From Ephydatia muelleri (Eukaryota; Porifera; Demospongiae; Spongillida; Spongillidae): DNA of 64,000 nt. Made by a program: the position numbers and the translations under genes. Shown here in pieces: positions 11,923 to 24,169 of this stretch; the stretch's first letter is position 1; the number at the start of each line of letters is the position of its first letter. Below the pieces are notes generated by a model. It was not told the DNA's origin. It searched no databases and saw nothing but the letters and a program-made list of their open reading frames with translations. The stretch covers positions 6,368,396 through 6,432,395 of the forward strand of contig JABACO010000002.1 of the NCBI GenBank assembly GCA_013339895.1, read 5' to 3'.

Positions 11923-13671
11923 CTGTGTACATGTACGATAGTGTGAATAAAGGATGTCATGTCCTCACTCCATATTGTACTTCCATCCTATGTGGTTTAA
12001 TAGTAAATAATAAATTACACATGTTTAAATTCATATACAACACAGCAAGAATACATGTACATTAACATGGATTATACACCTACAGTTATTATTATTCTAA
12101 TCATTATTCAACATAGGAGGCATACATACAGAAGAGGCCTTACAGTCAGATGTTTAAGATGAATGATTTTTACGAGGATAAAATTGTAACGCAACACTAC
12201 AGAAACTAATTGAAAAAGAAAAGAAAACAATTTATAATGGTGGAACCTGATAAAATAAACCCAAACACAATACAAATAATGATAAAATCAAAGATGCTAT
12301 GAACGTTAGATTTAACTTAGGGTATATGAAAACAAATTTTGGTTCTGATGCATACAGTCTGCCCTCCTTTATCAGCTCCATGTTTGTTCCCTGAGCTTAT
12401 AAGGAATTTGAGCTTGTAACGAATGTTGGGTGTACCTACAATAACATTATTAATTTAATTATGCATCAAACACATTAGCCCGCATTTTGTCCTGCAAACA
12501 CACTAGATGCCTAAAATCCTCCTCTGAAAAGATGCTCCCACAAACTGTAAAAGACTAGACACACTGTCCTTTGCCCCCAGGTTATGAATTAATTTAGGTA
12601 CACACCCCTGAGCTTTATAAGGAGGGAAAGAGCTTATAAAGTGGTGTGCTTATGAGGAGAGCAGGCTGTACATGAAACTTAGTTTTGGCAATAATCACAT
12701 TCATGTATATTAGGTGGTTTGACTATAATAACACATTTCTTCAGCTATCCTAACATGCTACTAAGCAACATGAGAAGACAGCTGAAAAAAAAAATCATAC
12801 CACTTAAATGAATATGATTATTAACAAACATATTGACCTCTACATTGTTTAGAGCAGTTTCATTATTTATCAAATGAATTGCAATGTAAAGCATACACTG
12901 TACACTGTAAGTTACTAGTATGAAAATCTCTACATACATGTATACAATACATACGTATGTACTTTGTTGTGTTTGCATTCTGCTTTAGGTCAATAAATTA
13001 AAAAAAAACAACAGATAATTTGAAACAACCTTTCGATATTTATTTATCATTATTGGGTATAAACATTGCACTCCACATACTGTAAATAAATAATTTATGT
13101 GATATAGTTAATTGATATTTTCACTTTGTTGGTGTATGTCCTATGCCCTGATTAATAATAGAAATACAAGTCTACAAGCAATTACAGAAAAATGTTTTCT
13201 GAAGTAAGACGTGTTATAATAAATTGACTGGACATAACCCAGTAGCAGATTTAATTCAGGTTAATGTGTAGTTTAGAAATTCTCCAAATCATTAAATATT
13301 GCCGTACGTCATTATAGAACATTCGTTAAATACAAAGTATGTTAGATTTGAATAACACAATTTGTATTTGTCTAACGTCCACAATGTATGTCTATAAATT
13401 CATTTTGATAAATAATCCCTTACCCTTAAGAAACCATTTAAATCCATTGCCTTCAATTACGGTATACAAATTCTTTTTACAGTTACGCTTTCAGTGCAGG
13501 TATATGTACGTGTACTTGCATCCTAAACAAACTCTTCATCTAAATTGATGACTTCTGAAACCTTTACGTCACTGATTAGAATACAATGAAAGAGCCTTCA
13601 CAGCAAAAAACTACTCACCCAGGATAAATCACAATGCTTTGAGCAAAGATGACATCATTGTGCATTCGTAC
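11923..13671. other. Repeat-rich AT spacer
   Basis: No gene recognised. 12,060-13,670 aligns by eye with 54,200-55,825 of the other block. Open frames here (for example 12,745-12,978, minus) are AT-rich and not convincing. Confidence 0.45.
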
Positions 13672-13717
13672 CTTGTCTTTGGTGTTGTCAAGAGCTGTCT
13701 GACCTTTATGTTCAAAC
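13672..13717 (-). pseudogene. Ankyrin exon with internal deletion, copy C
   Basis: A 46-nt exon-like segment with acceptor gtacacag and donor AAG|gtacga. It encodes FEHKGQTALDNTKDK. The ends of the ankyrin repeat remain in one frame, but the middle (RASDKG through PNV) is deleted. The 55,826-55,871 copy carries the same deletion, so it predates the block duplication. Confidence 0.55.
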
Positions 13718-13872
13718 CTGTGTACATGTATGGTAGTGTGAATAAAGGATTCCATCCTATGTGATTTAATATAATAAAAAGATTGGATGACTTAAATGTA
13801 TACTTTATACAGAAAAAGAGACATGTATAACTCTAACAGATTCTGTGTGTTACATGTCAATTAGTATCTTAC

Positions 13873-13939
13873 CAAGATGCTCTTCTGATCAGGCAGTGTA
13901 CTGCAGAATAGCTGGCCTTTCTCTAGTAGCGAACTTGTC
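13873..13939 (-). CDS. Candidate exon b of unrecognised gene, copy 1
   Basis: A 67-nt segment between acceptor catgtgcag and donor CTTG|gtaaga. Only one frame is open: TSSLLEKGQLFCSTLPDQKS and two further residues. That frame needs two bases from the previous exon, which is exactly what candidate exon a at 14,466-14,620 supplies. The identical arrangement is kept at 56,027-56,093. Function unknown. Confidence 0.4.
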
Positions 13940-14465
13940 CTGCACATGAAGGGATTCGTATTCATATTCAACAAGCTTTAAACATCCACTCTTCTCAAAG
14001 AAATAACAAACCTGAATTCGTCAAGCTTGCCTGCATGTGCAGCTTTTGCTCATCCTGGACGATCCAAAAAGTGAGTGCATTTGCGGCCACAGCTGTATAC
14101 ATCCTATCCAGCATTCCTAGCAATGGATGTGGAGGTGTGGCTGGCTCTCTAATAGTCGCACGTGGAGTTGCCAAGGTTCCTACCGCGTTGAGTTCAACAC
14201 ATCCTCTGACGATCGGAGCGGATGGCGTCGTACGATTTTCATTCGATGCCCTTTCATCATTCTACGTTGTCATCTGAACATTCCTATGGATGGTATCGAT
14301 TTACTAAGTCTAAGAGGTCTAATTAACTTCTCAGTGTTGCCATTATTTCCCGCCAACTTGGAAGCCACGCGCACGTGCATGTACTAATCATTTAATGTTT
14401 ATCTCTTCAATAAACACCGGAACAGTGCACACATTGTTTGCTGGGTAGAGAGACAAATCTCTTAC

Positions 14466-14620
14466 TTCAAGCCTAGCCCAAAGGATAAGTATAGAATTGG
14501 ATAAACCACTTGGACAAAGCACAGGATGGCTGCGCACAAGGCTTTCGAGCCACAAATCTTTGCTTGCGTGGTTTTCGCACCAAGTGGAGAAGCGAAGTTG
14601 GAATAGACGATGGTGCCGGG
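14466..14620 (-). CDS. Candidate exon a with a hydrophobic segment, copy 1
   Basis: A 155-nt segment after a possible acceptor gccagtag. It encodes PGTIVYSNFASPLGAKTTQ and then a hydrophobic run ALCAAILCFVQVVYPILYLS, ending FGLGL with donor AA|gtaaga. The hydrophobic run is long enough for one membrane helix. The other block (56,650-56,804) keeps the length, frame and splice sites, and the one difference I saw there (CTA versus TTA leucine) is silent. This suggests a real exon. No start codon is seen, so it may be internal. Family not recognised. Confidence 0.42.
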
Positions 14621-15339
14621 CTACTGGCAGCCACTGCGCCACAGCATTTAGTATGCAGAGTTGTGCAGAGTCTGCATATCAACCATATGCAGATGAGTAT
14701 CATTGAAGTGTCCATATGCTGATGTCTGCATATGGAAATGCTGTGGCCCAGAGTTGTGAAGGTTTGATAGAAAAAAAAACTCATTCTATCTTCTCTATGT
14801 ATTGTTTTCTAATTTATTATATTAAATCCATTGCAATTGAGATTGTGCACACATAATTAGCTCTATTGCAACTAGATGTTCATTTGTATTGTTGTCATCA
14901 TTCATCATCAGGCTTTGTGCAACGCATGCATATGCCAATTAATTATCTTGTCAAAATAATACCTAATGCGGAGTTGAACTGTTGGCCAGCTGCGTACTTT
15001 TAAAAAAGGTTTAATTGTCGATTATAATTTTTGAATTCCTTGTGGTGAAAGCTTTGTGTCACTTGTTTTAACTTTTCAAGTCGCTCACATCAAAGGTTTC
15101 TAGAAGAAATATTTATTTGGGAGCCTCAATAAAAAATGAGGTTTTTATGGTAATCAATGTAGAAAACGTTTTTAGGTATGCAAGTTGTGGTGGCAGACGT
15201 ACGGAGAGGCCACGGAAATGCTGGGTGGGTGGTCCAAGCACATGAACGTTTAGAAGTTGTTACAAAATTAGCACTTGCTTTGTTGTGTAAGTTTATTTGT
15301 TGTGGCATGAAATGAGATGTCAATAAAAGGGTAGGCTGG
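14621..15339. other. Spacer, no gene recognised
   Basis: Aligns with 56,805-57,770 of the other block, which carries an extra 221-bp TTAA-flanked MITE. The empty target TTAA in this copy is at 15,011-15,014. No exon seen. Confidence 0.5.
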
Positions 15340-15740
15340 GCATTTATGTGAGGATGCATTTTCCAACTCTAGGGATTGCTGGCAGCAATGGAGCAGGTTC
15401 TCCCCATGCCTGTGCTGGGTGGGCAACAGAAGCACCAGTGAGGATGAAGGCAGTGAGAGGTCACTCTCCAGGTGGTGGGCCTGTTGTTGGCCGCACGTGC
15501 ATCAGGGGGTGTGGCCACAAGGGGGTGGTCACCACATGGCGGAGTTCCGAGGAGCATGCAGGGAGTGCTGGACCCAGAGCCACACCCCCGGCACCATGTG
15601 ATCCTGCCAGGCCTGGAGGTGGCGAGGGCCAAACGCAAGATGTGTGGACCTGGACCATGTGCTTCACCATGTGCATAGCGGTGATGAGGAAGAAGAACAC
15701 TGACATGGTGGCGGTGCAAAAAGGCAACACAAAATAGCTA
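15340..15740. other. GC-rich island
   Basis: This stretch is far richer in G and C than its surroundings. It carries overlapping open frames on both strands (129 codons at 15,348 plus; 116 codons at 15,369 minus). Overlapping long frames are expected from GC-rich sequence alone. The block is kept at 57,750-58,170, but there the frames are interrupted by indels, so I do not call a gene. It lies immediately upstream of the retroelement fragment at 15,877 and could be part of the same old element. Confidence 0.4.
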
Positions 15741-15876
15741 GCTGCATAGGGGAGGCTATGATAGTGCATTTGGTGCAATGTGTATTCTTTATATTACCCA
15801 CTTGGTTGATGTGGTATTATAAAAGAGATGGGGAGGAGGTGGGGGAAGGAGGTAGGCACATTCCTCTCAGACTGGT

Positions 15877-16250
15877 GTGGTCAATCTGTTTCACGTTGAA
15901 GAAAATGACCTCAAAAGCATGACTGTTGGCATGTTGGCCTTAAATAGGTGCACTTTGCTGACCACTGGTAATGTCCCAGCTGAGCTAAAACACATATTGA
16001 TCCATTTGAAGGCAGAGGAATGGGAGAAGGTGCTTATGGACCACCCTGATGATGGGTTTGTGGCATATCTCCTGTCCTGAATACAGAAAGGTTTTCCTAG
16101 TGGGCTTCCATTGTCTCCTACCCTGTCCAAAAAGGATACAAATGATGGACTGAGTCTGGGCACGAGGCCACAAGCAGGAGGTCCAACCATACACCCAATC
16201 AACAACAACACAACACCCCATGCTTCACATGTAGCCTGCATATGAGATAG
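15877..16250 (+). mobile_element. Old retroelement (RT-region) fragment, copy 1
   Basis: The plus strand encodes NVPAELKHILIHLKAEEWEK, then VLMDHPDDGFVAYLLS, a TGA, and IQKGFPSGLPLS in the same frame. The HPD-x-x-F-x-x-YLL-x-GI-x-x-GF pattern is one I recall from the start of reverse-transcriptase regions of DIRS-like elements in sponges and cnidarians. The stop replaces the expected glycine. The duplicate at 58,306-58,680 has the same stop, so the element was dead before the block duplication. Confidence 0.5.
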
Positions 16251-16651
16251 CACATGGTTCAGACCAGGTGACACACTTGAATCAGCAAATGCCTTGTGGT
16301 CAATTGGCTAGTGAAAGACATGAGGCTATATACGTATGACCCCAGAGTAACTGGTTCAATGGATAAATACATATGCACATTGTACCACACACAAGATACC
16401 TTCACTCTCCCTCTTCCCTCCTCCCCATCCCTCCAGCTCCAGCTGCGTCACCACACCAAGTTAGACACAATCATTAATGAATGATATTGAAGTGTCTCGA
16501 ACAAAAACATTCATGGAGTATGAGCACTTGGTTACCATGGAACCAACTAACTAGCTCCACCCCTTTCATACATGCTCCTCCCTTTTTGTGGTCTGGCATT
16601 ATATGTGAACAATAGATGACATCATTCTATGCAGTTTACATACAGGCAGCA
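16251..16651. other. 3' flank of NLR2
   Basis: Sequence downstream of the NLR2 stop codon on the minus strand. It may include the 3' UTR. No recognisable gene. Confidence 0.5.
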
Positions 16652-17022
16652 TTAGTCGTACCAAGACATAAATGTTATTCTACCCACCAGTTCCTGTGGT
16701 ACTATTAAATGTTCATACTTCTCATCAAGTCTCAGCATCTTCACTCTTGTGTTAGACATCATAGCATCCATCAGATACTGCACACCATTATCTGACATCT
16801 CTTCACATCCCCTCACATCCAGCTCCTCCAATGTTGGGTGGTCTTTGAGCACATCAGCAAGACCTTTGGCTCCTTGGTCTCCAAATGGATTGAAGCTAAG
16901 GTCCAGTTTCTTCAGTTTGCACCACTTCAGTCCACCACAGAGCTCACATATGGCTTCATCCCATAGACCACACTCCACCAGCCTCAGCTCAGACAGTGTT
17001 GTGTTGTGCTTGAGTGCATGTG
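16652..17022 (-). CDS. NLR2 last exon, C-terminal LRRs and stop
   Basis: A 371-nt exon after acceptor ttatctgtgcag (phase 1). It encodes 122 residues and a TAA stop. Leucine-rich repeats are clear: LSELRLVECGLWDEAICEL, KLKKLDLSFNPFGDQGAKGL and TLEELDVRGCEEMSDNGVQY, followed by MLRLDEKYEHLI and the end FMSWYD. This is the RNase-inhibitor type of repeat found in NLR sensors. The paralogous NLR3 exon (59,081-59,451) has the same length but reads RLRGCSLSDE where this one reads RLVECGLWDE, while the rest is almost unchanged. Confidence 0.88.
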
Positions 17023-20000
17023 CTGCACAGATAAGTATTACCAATAATACTAACACTCCCTGTGTGCATGCTTATATACATGATGGACACAACATAACAG
17101 GATGAGAAAAAGTAAAATCACAAGTCACACTTCAGTGGTGGTACCAGGTTGTGTGTGGGGATGGGGAGGAGGGATTGGCTGTTAATGGATGGTGTGGATG
17201 CTTCACACTAGATGAGGGTGTATATGTGATATATGGATGGAGAGACAATATATGTGCACATGCTCATATTGGTTTGATATGTCATTTGTAATGCACTCCT
17301 ATGCTCCATGCATACATGCAATGTACATTATGTGTGCTCATGATTCTGTGCACGTGATGTCTATTCATGAGCACACATGTGCACATATACACACACATGT
17401 CCTTACACACACAGACATAGACACATATATACAAGCATAAGTATGGAAGACATGAGTGGTACAATAGTTTTGGGGCATTAAGTGTACACATCATTTATAT
17501 ATCGATATCATTTTTGTTTTGTAAATGATGTGTGCACTACATGGGATTAACTCATTGCATCATGGAAGCCATGTAGTAATGGAAAGGTTTAGCATGAGTA
17601 CTGAACTTGTAACACCTTCTTTACACAATCCATGCTATGTACATGTAGGAATAGTCAGGTGATCAAATGACACCTCTTCTTCACATTATTAATGCCAGTA
17701 GAGTAACTTGTTCCGTTTATGAAGCAAGTACAATGTGCATTGGTCACCCACATCTGTACATGTACACTGTACATTTTATGTTCAGGCTATGTACATGCGC
17801 ATATATACAAATGTGCTAGTATGTGCTGTAAACGAATAAGTCTTTTTGAGATGCAGGTGGGAAGGAAGGTTTAAAACATGTCTCACAATTAGGGAACAAC
17901 ATCAATCTCATCTATTAAGGGTTAGAAAATGATTTTAGCATACAGTTACTAATCTTTTTGGGGGGTGTTGACCCACTCCCTCCTCCTTCTAAGCAGGATG
18001 CATATCATTTTCCATCGCAGGAAGTTATAAGAATATAATTGATAGTGGCAAATAATTGACTTCTCTGTCAATCATAAATTTGCATTGTGTGTAAAGTCAC
18101 TGTGTGTGTGCCTATTTGTGTGTACAGTTGTAGGTAGGTGTGTGTATACAAAATGTTTGTGTCTGGTAAAATAGACATGCATGTTTCATAAATATCAGAC
18201 TACAACAGTTCATACACAAAACGGTCATGTGGAGTTGAAATGAGGGTTTCCAGGCAACAAGGAAACAATGCTGGGTACAACCCTGTTATTCTTCCATATA
18301 GCAAGTGGAGCAAATTCATCATTCCAAAATAATAGGCACAGAGTAATTCTCTTTCATACATGTATGGACATACTTGCATTATGTCATTCTTACCAAGGCA
18401 TGATGCTGTCTCATTATCAATGGGGTAGCTACTCAGGTCCACAGTTTCCAACATGGTATTGACTTGGACACCTTTAATCACTTCTTTTAATCCCTCTGGT
18501 TGTAGTTCACATCCCAAAAGGTCCAGTACCTTAAGAGTATTATTCTCCATCAACATCATACCTGTGTGAAGTAATGTCCACAATGTTGAGACTTGTTATG
18601 ATGGCTGACACACATGAGGGTCAGAGATTGAATCAATGTGCATTAAGTGACAGTGTGTGTCTAACATAGCTATGGTCCTTGAGTGTGGGTGTGTGCAATT
18701 GCTAAACATACAATGTATGCTTGAAAAGGTGTGTGCATCTATACAGTGATGCATCCACTATGCAAAGCTATCAGTTTGTGTGTAAGGGGAAGGGGCAGAG
18801 AGGTGTATGTCCCTTTCTGTTTCAGTGATATAATTCTCTTTTGTGTCATTGAAATTGTACACATGATGCAGTGGAGCCTCTCCTCCCACTCCCATGTGAC
18901 TCTGTGGTCCCATAATGAGAGTTGTTGGATATCGTTTCCTTCAATAACCGTTTTTTCTGTTTCTGTAGACTACAATTGTGCTACACAGATACTGAAAAAA
19001 AAAAAAACAACTTTTATTTGCAAGTGTGGATATTACAGGTCGTGGATGGCTGATTTAAGCACCCTGGATTTTGGTTATGACCAAATATGGTCAGTCAAAA
19101 CAATGCCCTACATCATCCAATGTAATGCTACATACTGTTCCACATTGTATGATGTCATTCTTACCAAGGCATGATGCTCTCTTGTTATCAATGGTGTTGC
19201 GTGACAGGACCAGGGTTTCCAACTTTTTATGATGACTGACACAGGTGTGTGCATTTGTACACTGTATACATGTACATGTATCCACTATGCTAGCTACATA
19301 CATCGATTTGTGTGCCCTTACTTCTAAGGGAAAGGGGAAGAGAGGATGATGCAAGGCCCTTTCTGTTTCAGTGATATAAGTTCTCTTTTGTATCGTTGTG
19401 ATTGAACATCATAAAATTTTTTGCATTTGAGAGAGTTGTTGAATAAAGTTTCCGTCTAAACACATTGTAGTGTTTCTTTAGACAACAAGTTTGAAGTACA
19501 GCATGCAAAGAATTAATTTTGCAGTATAAATTATAAAAAGGTCTCAGACTATTAAAGTGTACATATCATTTAATTATTTTGTAACACATCGCATGTTTTC
19601 AATCCCATTCGTTGCACAAACACGTTGTGCTGTTAAACAGTGATACATGTTACATGTTTCTGTCAAAGTGAGGCACTCGCAATCCCTTCCCACACACGCA
19701 CATACCACATACATACACACACACATACACACACATACACACACACACTCGGGACTAAGGAGACTTCTCCATGTTGAGCCTTGAAAATATATGTACATGT
19801 ACATGGTAATGCTTTGTTCACTGTTGCTTTATTGACAGAGTTAATTACCAGATGAATTACACAATTACATGTACATCATAACTCAATGCATAAAGGAAGC
19901 CTTGTAATACAAGTAACATTAATTAGTGGCAAGGTTTAGTACCAGTACTGAACTTCAGCATCATCTACAATGTATCTACCTATGCATGCATTCATTGTAT

Positions 20001-20951
20001 TGTTACATTTCTGTGCTTCCATTATACTGTATTTCATATCGCTTAATATTACAATACTCAAATCTAAAACTGAACCTGTGGTTTAACATTCCGTTGCATA
20101 GACTGCAACAACTGCTGCATTACTAGACACAGTGCAAACATGCATATTCAGTCACCAATGAAGGAGCAAAGTTACAAGTACCTATTACATGGCGCTTTTA
20201 AGCAATGAGTTATGATGTCATTGTGTTGCTGTGTAAGAAATCAGGTGATCAAATACCATCCATCCATTACATCATTAATATCTGTAGCCTTACTCATTGC
20301 TTTTGTGAAGCAAGTACACTACACTTAATGTTCAGACTACATACTTGTGCATACATAATATATGCAGTCATGTGCATAAGTATACTGTATATGTATCAGT
20401 CTGTTTCTAGATGCAGGTAGGAATCTTTAAAATGTAAAATTTAATGTCTCACAACATCAGTATAATAATTTTTAATGTAAGTTCAGAAAATGTTTTTAGC
20501 ATACCTAATCTCTTTCGGGTGTTGAACCACTCCCCCCTCCATTTTTTCATCGCAAGAAATAGCAACTACAATTGATTTTAAGAAATTCTTGATTTAACCG
20601 CCCTCCATCCCCCCTCTCTGTAATCCATAAACGACACTTAGTGCAAGAGTAATCTTGGTCACAAGTGTCTCACCAGTCTCCTCTTATGACTCTCTATAAT
20701 CTATAGTGTAGCTACTGAAATTGTGTGTGTGTGTATGTGTATGTATACCTGTGCATGTATATGTTATACAATGTGTGCATTGTGTAATTGGTATTAATAT
20801 GCAAACAATGCATGTACTGAAATCAGCGTGCAACGGTTCGTAGAAAATGGTTCTTGTCATTTTTAGTTTACATGAGGGAGGGGTGTGGTTTCCAGGCAAC
20901 AAGAAAACAATACTAAGTACACTCGTGCATTATTCTTCCTCATCAATAATT

Positions 20952-20998
<47 letters not shown>

Positions 20999-23900
20999 CA
21001 GACACAAACCATTTTTATCAGAAATGCAATTGAGCAAACCACGAACTGAATCTTTGAACAAAACAGAATAAGAACCTCTGTAAACACCAAATAGTGGAGA
21101 TTAATGGAGTCATGCCCCAGGCCATGTAGGAAGGGCCATCATAACTGTAATGGTACTGTACCTAGTATCCTTGCTTTTTGCACCACCAATCCTACATCCT
21201 ACAGATCACTTCCTCGATAGAGAAATTATCTTATTTACTTGTTTCCCTGATTATTATCCCCAGCCCCCTCCCCCTCCTCCCCAGGACAGTATTGATAGCT
21301 ATTGATTCAGTTCTAAAAACATATTCTTGGTACCGCTTTCACTCAGTAGCCCGCTATGAGTCTTGGTACCACTTTGTGCTTAGACTCGGGGGTCTTCTTC
21401 AGTCGTACCTGGTACTCTTCCACTATCACTAAACGTAAATACAAAGACAACCACCTGCCGAGTTTCTACTTAAGACAATAGTGATATCATAATTGCACAT
21501 GATACTTGCAGCCAGGCAACTGCTAATGAATTTGCACCTGCTATACATAAGGACAAGAATTGATTCTCCCAACTGGAAAGAATGTTTGTAGGTTGTTGTC
21601 GCTACTGCATAGTACATGTAAGTGTTAATAAGTTGTGTAAGTGGATCCATTTTATTCTGGGTCACAAACCTATATTCTGCTCCCACGCACGAAATTCCTG
21701 TCTAATATCTTGACCGGCTGATGGTTGTACATGTTATTTAAATTAAATGGCTGACATTGAAGTGCAGACCTGTTACTCCAAATGTTTAACAAAGCGTTTG
21801 TTGCATGTACATACTAGATTATATGTATGCAGGCGAGTGGAGGCAACACTCCGTTATCGTTTTAAAACATACTATCTAAAACTCCCCCCATGGAGCCAAT
21901 CCTACATAGGTACACTAGGGCGGGTCCTGATCATTTGCTACTCAGTCATAAAAGCCTTCTTCAACAGAATTTAAAATACACTGTATCCAAATTCGATATT
22001 TGTCTTAGTTTAGTGTTACACATGCTGTATGGTACCGCATAAAACACTACATTTACACACGTAATATGCTTTTAATATACCATCATCATTCCAAAATAAT
22101 AGGTAATTAGTGCACAGAGATGTGATGTAATGCTCTTTCATACATGTATGGACATACTTGCATTATGTCATTCTTACCAAGGCATGATGCTCTCTTGTTA
22201 TCAATAGTGTTGTGTGACAGGACCAGGGTTTCCAACTTGGTATTGACTTGAACACCTTTGATCACTTCTTCTAATCCCTCTGGTTGTAGTTTACACCAGG
22301 CAAGGTTGAGTTTCTTAAGAGTATTATTCTCCTTCAACATCATACCTGTGTGAAGTAATGTCTACAACATTGAGACTTCTTATGATGACTGACACAGGTG
22401 TGTGCATGCGTACACTGCATACATGTATCCACTATGCTAGCTACATACATCGATTTGTGTGCCCTTACTTGTAAGGGAAAGGGGAACAGAGGATGATGCA
22501 AGGCCCTTTCTGTTTCAGTGATATAAGTTCTCTTTTGTATCGTTGTGATTGAACATCATAAACTTTTTGTATATATTCCCATTTGAGAGTTGTTGAATAA
22601 AGTTTCCGTCTAAACACATTGTAGTGTTTCTTTAGACAACAAGTTTGAAGTACAGCATGCAAAGAATTTATTTTGCAGTATAAATTATAAAAAGGTCTCA
22701 GACTATTAAAGTGTACATTTCATTTAATTATTTGTAACACATCGCATATTTTCAATTCCATTCGTTGCACAAACACGTTGTGCTGTTAAACAGTGATACA
22801 TGTTACATGTTTCTGTCAAAGTGAGGCACTCGCAATCCCTTCCCACACACGCACATACCACATACATGCACACACATACACACACATACACACACACACT
22901 CGGGACTACAGAGACTTCTCCATGTTGAGCCTTGAAAATGTATGTACATGTACATGGTAATGCTTTGTTCACTGTTGCTTTATTGACAGAGTTAATTACC
23001 AGATGAATTACACAATTACATGTACATCATAACTCAATGCATAAAGGAAGCCTTGTAATACAAGTAACTTTAATTAGTGGCAAGGTTTAGTACCAGTACT
23101 GAACTTCAGCATCATCTACAATGTATCTAGCTATGTATGCATTCATTGTATTGTTATATTTCTGTTCTTCCATTATACTGTATTTCATATCGCTTAATAT
23201 TACAATACTCGAATCTAAAACTGAACCTGTGGTTTAACATTCCGTTGTATAGACTGCAACAACTGCTGCATTACTAGACACAGTGTAAACATGCATATTA
23301 AGTCACCAATGAAGGAGCAAAGTTACAAGTACCTATTACATGGCTCTTTTAAGCAATGAGTTACATATGATGTCATTGTGTTGCTGTGTAAGAAATCAGG
23401 TGATCAAATACCATCCATCCATTACATCATTAATTGTGAAGCAAGTACACTACACTTAATGTTCAGACTACATACATAATATATGCAGTCATGTGCATAA
23501 GTATACTGTATATGTATCACTCTGTTTCTAGATGCAGGTAGGAATCTTTAAAATGTAAAATTTAATGTCTCACAATTAGGAAACAACATCAGTATAATTA
23601 TTTTTAATGTAAGTTCAGAAAATGTTTTTAGCATACCTAATCTCTTTCGGGTGTTGAACCACTCCCCCCTCCATTTTTTCATCACAAGAAATAGCAACTA
23701 CAATTGATATTAAGAAATTCTTGATTTAACCGCCCTCCATCCCCCCCTCTCTGTAATCCATACACGACACTTAGTGCAAGAGTAATTTTGGTCACAAGTG
23801 ACTCACCAGTCTCCTCTTATCACTCTCTATAATCTATAGTGTAGCTACTGAAATAGTGTGTGTGTATGTGTATGTGTATGTATACCTGTGCATGTATATG

Positions 23901-24088
23901 TTATACAATGTGTGCATTGTGTAATTGGTTTTAATATGCAAACAATGCATGTACTGAAATCAGCTTGCAACGGTTCGTAGGAAATGGTTCCTGTCATTTT
24001 TAGCTTACATGAGAGAGGGGTGTGGTTTCCAGGCAACAAGAAAACAATACTAAGTACACTCGTGCATTATTCTTCCACATCAATAATT

Positions 24089-24169
<81 letters not shown>

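Larger units (their letters stand above)
1..18130. repeat. First copy of the large duplicated block
   Basis: Partner of 37,951-60,730. It lacks several insertions seen there: the retroelement in the intron near 41 kb, the 1.26-kb RAG1-like segment, the 221-bp MITE and a 26-27-bp palindrome. It carries its own 545-bp TIR element. Confidence 0.85.

Noticed and set aside
15348..15737. 129-codon plus and 116-codon minus frames in the GC-rich island
   Set aside because: Overlapping long frames are expected in GC-rich DNA, and neither survives intact in the second copy.
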